From contig OZ020255.1 of NCBI GenBank assembly GCA_963971285.1, positions 2,666,001 to 2,730,000 of the forward strand: 64,000 bases of DNA. The letters are read 5' to 3'. The position numbers and the translations under genes are program-made. This document shows positions 23,101 to 32,100 of the stretch, in pieces. Source of the stretch: Astropecten irregularis (taxonomy: Eukaryota > Echinodermata > Asteroidea > Paxillosida > Astropectinidae). Every line of letters starts with the position of its first letter. Within the stretch, counting starts at the first letter, position 1. The notes beneath the pieces are model-generated. The model saw only the letters and a program-made list of their open reading frames with translations. It was not told the origin of the DNA and searched no databases.

Positions 23101-26100
23101 GACTCGAACTCATGCGATACAGGCAGAAATCTAACGAATCGCTGGACGACTTCGTCAACAGGTGCCGGGAGAAGGCCAACGAGTGCAATTTTGGCCAAGA
23201 CGAATATACAGAGCGGATCGTTGAACTGGTCATCGCGTCAACTACATCCGAAATGTTCCAAAAAGACCTGTTAGACAAGCCTATTGGATACAGCATCGAT
23301 GACATGCTCTTGGATGGCCGCAAGTACGAAGCCATAAGCGCCGGAAAAAAGTGCCTCCAATCACTGGAGCCTGGAACATATGTCAACTCCTTCCGACCAA
23401 CAGGCAGATCGTGCGGCAACTGTGGGTTATCTCACCAACCGAGACGTTGCCCAGCCTTCAAAGACACCTGCAAGGCCTGCGGGTCCAAAGGCCACTGGGC
23501 AAAGTACTGCCGCAAATCCAAAGGAAAAGGCAAGGGCCGTGCCGGATCCAAGTCACCAAGACGACGAGGCAGGAGTAATTCCAGAGGAAGAAAGTCGCAA
23601 ACATCGAGATCCAAGTCCCGATCTCATGCCAACAAGCAGCAAGCCAGTGACGACAAGCATGATGTTCATGCAGCAGAGTACAAGGCAGATGAAGACAACA
23701 CCCTGTTCGACACAGTGACAGTCTCCAACCTGTGCATGAATCCTGTTGAGAATCTGGGAAATGAGGCATTTACCACAATTGCCATCATATGTCCCGACCT
23801 TGAAGGCACCCATCGCCTACGTGCCAAGGTGGACACGGGAGCCGGTGGAAACACTCTCCCACTCCGCACGATTCAACAGATGTATGGTGAGCGCTGGAAA
23901 TCCCACACCAAGCAGTGTAAAGCCAAGCTGACAGCATACAACGGCACAGAAATAACATGCCTTGGAAGCATCGAACTCATGTGCCGGTACCGGACAGTAG
24001 AGTGGAGTAAGAACAAATTCTACGTCGTAGATGTCCCTGGCCCACCCATAGCTGGATTGCCAATGTGCCGTGACCTTGAGATAGTCACCATCCACTCCAC
24101 CGAGATACCCATCACAGATGAGAGTTCCACTCATGTGCCCACACCCAAGAAAAAATCAGATGACCATCATCCGGTGCACCACAAAATCACCTCAGTGCGT
24201 GATCTTCAGAAGTTGTACCCGGAGCAATTCGATACCATTGGCAACTTCAAAACGAAGGCGACTCTACATCTCAAAGACGACGCCATGCCAAGCATAGATG
24301 CACCCAGAAAATGCAGTGTGCACATGAAGCCTAAGCTCCAGGCTGAACTAGACAAAATGGAACAACTGGGAGTCATCCGGAAAGTGACACACCACACCGA
24401 TTGGTGCAGCTCGATAACTACGAGTGAGAAACAAGATGGATCTCTCCGCGTATGTCTTGATCCCAAACGCCTCAACCAGAGCTTGAAGAGATGTCCCCAT
24501 AAGATCCCGACTTTGGAAGAACTGAACCCCGAGTTCGCTAGGGCGAAGTACTTCTCGAAGTTGGACGCCAAGGCTGGCTACTGGGCGGTACATCTAGAGG
24601 AGAACAGTACTCGAAGTCGATGCATCCCAGCGCGGCCTGGGAGCTTGTCTTCTGCAGAATGACAAACCAGTGGCATTCGCATCGAAGAGTCTATCCCCAG
24701 CCCAGAGGAACTATTCCAACATCGAGCGCGAGACACTCGCCATGGTGTTTGGAATAATGCGATTCCACAACTACCTATTCGGAAAGGAATTCATGGTCCA
24801 CTCCGACCACAAGCCTCTGGAGATGATATGGAAGAAACCACTATCTAGTGCACCACCACGCATCCAACGCCTGCTGATAAAAGTTCAGGGCTACAACTTC
24901 AGGGTGATGTACAAGCCTGGGAAGACAATGGTACTATCTGATGCACTCAGCAGACTACCAAACCCGAGGAAGATAGAGGATGTACCACTCGATCGACTTG
25001 TGGGAAGCATCTCCATCCTAGATGACCCATATGTCCAACACATCGACCTTGTCTATTTCGGTCAAACCAAGCAAGATCAACTGCAGACGGAAACCACACG
25101 GGATCCAGTCCTAAGCGCCCTGCGCCAGGTGATCTACACCGGATGGCCAGACGCTATCTCTGAACTGCCCAGAGATATACGTCCATACTGGTCATACAGA
25201 GATGAGCTGGGAATATCATGTGGAGTGATATTCAAAGGAAGACAGGTTATCATACCTGCATCGCTACAGCAAGACATCCTTCAGCAGCTCCATGCAGGAC
25301 ACATGGGCATAGAAAAGACCAGACGACTTGCTAGAGAATCAGTCTACTGGCCCAACATCAATCGACACATTGATGACACCGTCAAAGCGTGCACAATCTG
25401 CCAAGAAGCACAACCGAAACAGCAGAAGGAACCTCTGCATCCCCATGACATACCGTCCACCGCCTGGACGAAACTTGGAACCGACATGTTTGAGATAGAT
25501 GGGACTGACTACCTCTTGATTGTAGACTACCAATCCAAGTACCCAGTAGTTTACAAGATGTCGAGCACCACAAGTGCAGCAGTAGCTGGTGTCACTTCCC
25601 GCACTATCAGCATACTAGGAGCACCAGCAGAAATCATATCTGACAACGGACCACAGTTTGCAGGAAGACAGTATGCAGAAATGTGTTCCATGTGGGGAAT
25701 CAAACACACGACATCCTCCCCACATTACCCCCAATCGAATGGCCTAGTCGAGCGAGCTGTTCGAACAATCAAGTCGCTTATCAAGAAGTGCAAGAAGTCA
25801 GGACAAAACATCGATGTGGCACTCCTAAATCTCCGAGCCACACCAGTAGACTCCAAGCTGCCATCCCCAGCAGAATCCCTTTTTGGCAGACCGGTACGTA
25901 CGACACTACCGAGCAACCAGCCAAAAACCAATGTTCAGATGTCTGAAGACATCAGAGAGCACCTGGAGTCACAACAGAAAAAGATGAAGACTACCCATGA
26001 TGCCAAACATGCAGGGAAAGACCTTCCACCCCTCCATGTTGGCCAAAGAGTACGAATGCTAGACGAGAAGACCAAGACATGGTTACCAGGTGAAGTAACC

Positions 26101-29100
26101 AATGTCTGCAAGGAACCCAGATCATATGAAGTAACATCTCCCAATGGAAGGAAGATGAGACGGAATAGAGCCCATCTCAGAGAGATGCCGTCCAGCAAGG
26201 CAGCAGTACCTAAACATGTCCGATTTACAGAGGACATATCTCCATCAAAGACCAGCAATGAGATGGAAAAACCAACTATGAACAAGAACCAACAAACTGA
26301 AAGTCAAACTACACACAACAAACAGCATGACAACAAGACAACCAGATCGGGTCATATCATCCGCAAACCGAACAGATACACATATTAGTTATGCATTACC
26401 AACATATAACTCAATCACCACAGACACTCCTTATGTTCACTTTTTGTGCATGTTCATTGTTTGAGCAAAGTTAAAAATTAGAAAGTTGACTGTTGTAGTT
26501 TGAAGCATTTAATCAGTTCAGTTAGCTATTTTTAAGATGATTGGAGATTTGTTGTTTTGATCAATCTGTTTAAAATTGTAGTTTTGCCACATGTCATTTT
26601 CACTTTGAATACTGAAGAACATGTAGACCATTGTTTTGTACCTTTCAAAAACTTACTAGAACTCACCTTGCCTACATGTGACAACCATCACCTGTTTACC
26701 AGAAGGAACCCAATTTATCCAATTTTGTTATATCACAGTCATACAGGTTGTTTATTCAGACGATTACTGTATTACATTATAATCATAGAAGTTAATATCA
26801 GATTACCATAATTACCTTTCATTTCTATGTGAATTATTGTTCCTGAAAATTAACTTTCGAAAGGGGAGGGATGTTGTGATATAATGAGGTACTATTTTAT
26901 TCAGCCCACCTACACACATGTTAGAGGGCTACCCACATGTGTGTACAGTCATTCAGTTTATGTTACGGAGTTAGACTAGAGCAGACTCACACATAACGCA
27001 TGCGGGCACACTTATCTATAGCCTACATGTAAGCTGTATACTAGTTACTACCGGAGTATATCAATCAATAGAATAAAAGCCGATCTAGGCAGTGGCACTA
27101 CAGAAGATTCTCGAGCTACCAAATTATTGTGTTCAACGCCATGAGTCCTACCACTTCACATGCCACTGCATGGTGCTATTGTGCATGATTATGTTAAACA
27201 GTAGGCATGTTCACACACACCAAAAAAGTATGACTTTTTGGGTCACGATTCAAATCGCGACCCAAATAGTCGCGCTTATTTGTGTGTTGACACAAATAAT
27301 CTCGCTTTGGAGCACGATTTGGAGCGCGATTCAAATCACATTATTAGTGCGTCTTTTTGCAAATAGTCGCGATTATTTGCTGTGTGAACGGTGCACCAAA
27401 ATACCGTGTTTTTTTTTTAAATCCAATCATGCGAAGCGCGTGCTAGGCAGCTGCCATTGATCATGCATTACACATTAAAATTGGGCATGCGCAGTTTGAT
27501 TAAGAAATCGTACTGGTGCGATTTGGGTCATGTTTTTTTGCCTGTATGCATGGTATGGACACAACAAAAAGCGAAACTATTTGGGTCGCGGTTTGGAGCG
27601 CGACCCAAATAGTCGCGCTTTTTGTTGTGTGTGAACGTGCCTTGTATAACAAATTGTTTGTGTTCTTTGTCGCCAATGACAAAAACGTTTAATGATACAT
27701 ACTGTAAGACAAAAACCTGACATATTGAGTAATAAGACTATAAGATGAAATCAGACATATCAGTCATCAGCTTTGTAAATGCCAATGATGCCATTTGAAG
27801 TGCCATTGCTCATTTTATTGAAACATGTTAAACAAATTATTTGTCATTTATTTTGACATTGATTGATATGGACACAAAGTCACCATATTTGGGTGGTTTT
27901 TTTTTTCAGTAAGTTTGAAAGGCATGTTCAACTTCAATGCTTTGTCTTTTTTAAGGTTTAAAATGTGAATGATCTTACTTCAGAAAGTGAACTACATGTA
28001 GGTATTAATATTTGTAGCAGTCACGTACTGGGACCTGCCTGATGTTCAAATTAGTCATCAGTAATACACCAATATGAATTGTGTATCATCCAACCATGTC
28101 TTATATAAATAGTGATATAGGCCTTTGAAGTTGGTAAGTCGAACATCGGGCGTTTACAAAACAGAGGCTCCGGCTCCATTTCAGGAATCCATTCTGAAAT
28201 AACAGGTATCAAAATAGAGGCTTTTGACTTTGTTTCGGAAGTAGATTCTCTGGTTTGAAAAAGAAAACAGAGTTTCAGCTTCAATAAAAAACCACAACCT
28301 ATATTTTTAGAATGGATGTCATTAGAGCTGGAGCCTGATCCCGAGCCTCCATTTCGTAAATTCCCAAAGGTGACTTGATAGAGTTCACAATAGTGTCCAT
28401 TTGTTCATCACATATATTTGTAGTTCCTGGCAGTGACGATGAAGAGATTGATGATATACAACACAAGAAATCCAAAACAGAGGCACATAAGCCACGCACA
28501 AGGGTAAGAATCATCTGCATCAAGTTTATTCATGGTGTCATCAAACAAATCCAAATATTAAACTTAAAGGTAATATCATACTTTGGTTTTTGTCAAAGAA
28601 GTGCAGATTCATGGGCAGAAATATCAAGACAGATACAGTAACAGTCATCTGTGAAATTCCCAGTCCCATGCAGTGCCCACGTTTTGAGAAACTAGTGAAA
28701 ACCAGCCACAGTATTTATAAATCTTTTTACCATTGCATTTTATCTTCCAAAGATCAAAACTGTTTTTGGTCTTTGTTTGATTAATTTCTGGATAAATGCA
28801 CCATTTCAGGTGGAAATATTTTAACCGTATGTTTCTACCACCACCATCTTCATACCCTAAAAGGTATACGGAAATCTGTAAACATTTCTGTTTGGGTATG
28901 TTACCAATCATGTACTGTACCTTTAATTAATAACATTGTTCAATACACTGTAGGTTTTGTATTAGGAGGGAATGATGATGTACGACTGTATGAGAGTTGA
29001 CTCTTTTGGCTACCAGTACTTAACATCTTACATTATTAACATGACATTCATTGTGCACATTGGCATTTGGTTAATGTAGTAATTTTGATGCTAGTGACTC

Positions 29101-32100
29101 AGCTTAACCTGTATTGTACAACTGGAATCTGGTTTTGTTTATTTCAGACTCCACTGAGGACATTTGATGGTCACACACAAGGAATCTCATCGCTTGTATG
29201 GTTAGATGATAAGAGTATATGCACAGCATCATTGGATCACACTATGCGCTTATGGGATGTGGAACAAGGTGAACATGTATCTACACTGGTAAGGTCAAAG
29301 TTCATTAACATGCTAAGTCATTCATTAATATGGGTAAAACTTGAGTGTACTATGGGCCTGTTTGTTTCAGCACGTGATCAGTGATCTTGTAGATCCATGT
29401 CCCATGCAAGATATACTGAAATGGGATCTGGATCAGCAGGATCACTGATCTCATCATGCCTGAAACAAACAGGCCTTCAATAACACCTTGGTAGATCCTT
29501 GTCATTGATTGGAGGATTGTATGTCACATGATATTTGATAAATAGACTAATTTATGGCTTATATCACAAACAAAATTTGTTCCATCCACCGTGCATTTTA
29601 GGTTCCATCCAGGTTGTTCCATTGCACTTACGGGACCTGTGTGTTATGCCCATGATCACTAGTAAAATGGCAGCGGGTTCAAGCAATTTTATGTTGCTGA
29701 ATGACAAGGAAATTGCAGATTGACTTGACGGTCTTATATAAAACAAATAATGCATGTTTTTCATTCGTGCAATGGTAATAATATTTTCATTCCTTGAAAG
29801 ATGTAGTGTTCCATTCAATGAGCCAGAGGTGAATTCGGCTGGTTGAATGGAACATTTCATCTTTCAACAAATGAAAATATTCTTACCATTACACTCATAA
29901 ACATTCATTTCATGTATATTATCAAGTATTGAGGGTTTTACTCGCCAACATTTCATGTTGCATTACAAATTAAATTTGAAATACCATGCCACACCTCAGG
30001 AAGACATCTAGGGTGATAAGACTAACTGTCTGGTTCTTCTTCTTCTTACAGACTGGGAATAAAGTATTTCTGAGTGTAGCTTACTCTGCACATAGTAAAT
30101 TACTTGCTACTGGCAGCTCAGATAGACACATAAGACTCTGGGATCCTAGACAAAAAGGTATGTATGTCTATGAAATATGTAAGTTACCTAACTTCAGGTT
30201 TAAAGCTGTGTCTATGATGTGTTTTATTGTGTACAGCTAATGTTATTTATAATTGGTTTATAGCGTAAGCATGCAGCCATAGCATAAAGAGCTCCATATG
30301 GACACAATTCAGAACAACTGATCCATTGTGTTCCTAAGACACAACACTTCGCCCTGTGTGTCGCTAAATTTTGTGCCGTCACATCGGCTTCTTGGCAATT
30401 GCGTTGCCAAGAAGAATCGTTTGTACTTTCGCACTTCTGTTTCGTTTGCACTTCTCGTAAACATTAAATGATTGATATGATGTTGATTCTATACATATAG
30501 ATGGTGTGTTAGTGAAGTCATCTTTGACTCATCATCATGGCTGGGTATCATCAGTGGATTGGTCACCAGATGATGAGAATCTACTCATTTCAGGCTCATA
30601 TGATAAAACATTAAAGCTATGGGATACCAGAAGGTTAGTAGAATCAAACTTGATAAGAAAGAGAATAAGTTTCTTAAAAGGATGGTACAGAATTGGTAAG
30701 ACAGAATACACTTCAAGATCACAGATTCACATAAAACTTACACAGTACATATATAATGGTGATGATAGGAGAAAACATCCCATGAAATGTTTTTGTCTGA
30801 AATGCCATATTCGTTCAGAAATAAATGAAACTATTTTCCGATTGGAATAAATCGCTTCGAAGCATTTTATTCATTCGTTGAAATGTGTAAATGGGTTTTC
30901 ACTATTTTCTCGTGACCCAGATGGCTGATTGACCTGGTTTGTCAGTTAAGGTATATGATGGATTACATAATGTGCTTTCACTGTCAGCAACGGTTTTGTC
31001 ACAAAAACCAGTTCTGTACCATTCCTTTAAGTAAATTGATGTCTGAGGCCCACTACACTATGCAATCCAACTGCAATTTGATCACAATAGGATCGTAATG
31101 CCTTGCACATGCATCGTCACATCCTATGCGTAAAAACTGGGACTCTCCTCCAAAAAGTTTATTTCCCAAAAAAAAATATGCTTGAAATCTCTCTTCATGG
31201 AGGGTTGTTGAGGCAGAACAATTATTTAACAGATTTGATCCAATTCATACATATTTCTGATTTTCTGACTATCCCACTGGGTGTGTGACTGGCAACAATT
31301 ACCGTTGCGACTTCCAGTTTGCGTTCCTTCCAAAAACCAGTTGGGTCGCAGTCCGATCGTATAGTGTGTAATGGGTGTTATGACATGCTAATTAGGCACT
31401 ATTTTACATAGCTCGCTTACATATATGTAATAGGGCTCCCTGCCTCAAGCGTTACACTAGTGGGCCCATCATTCTCTAGCTAACAGGAATAAAGGCCTAT
31501 TTTCACGGTAGTGACACTGAGAAATGGTCAAACACTTATATTTGAGTGCATCTCAATTTAAGTCATACTACTTCAGTGGGCTTCAGTCATTTACACAGTT
31601 TGTGCACATCCTAGCCACAGCATGTTTTGAACGTGCTTTTAACTCTGTATTTGTGGATGCATTTTTTTTACATCAAGGGTAAATTTTTGTATTTGGGTGT
31701 ATGTTATTCACCTGTACTGCATACAATCCTTTACCTGCTTCCATTCGTTTTCTTAATTTAAATTCATGAAACTAATTTTGTTTTGCAGTCCGCGAGCACC
31801 CTTGTACAATATGTCTGGGTTAGAGGATAAGATACTAGCAGTTGATTGGTCACAACCTGAGGTGAGTTTATTCACTTTGGTGTTTATTTGTTTACTGATT
31901 GTAATGTTAAACCGTTGTAAGACTTTCCCTGCTGCATAGATTCAAGATTCAATGTGAGTAGCTAAACCTTTAGCTGTAAAGCCTATGTTGAAGATGGCTG
32001 CTCAAATCTCCTATGTACTTAAAAAAGTATCCCTGGGATATAGCAGTATGTGCATGGTTTCATGGCTTCTGACTGGCAAACAAACAATGATAATTGGCTA

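Larger units (their letters stand above)
22833..27160 (+). mobile_element. Ty3/mdg4 (gypsy) LTR retrotransposon, 5' LTR missing, RT deleted
   Basis: The order is gag with zinc knuckles, aspartic protease, start of reverse transcriptase, RNase H, integrase, polypurine tract and 3' LTR: the Ty3 arrangement. A deletion at about 24608 removes the RT catalytic core, and no 5' LTR or primer-binding site is found upstream of 22833. It sits in WDR12 intron 6 in the sense orientation. It cannot replicate on its own. Confidence 0.92.

Noticed and set aside
22898..23419. Minus-strand ORFs over the Ty3 gag region
   Set aside because: They lie opposite a clearly conserved Gag-protease frame and match no domain.
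26860..27160. Solo LTR unrelated to the Ty3 ORFs
   Set aside because: A polypurine tract and the correct spacing to the integrase stop show it is the 3' LTR of the same element.
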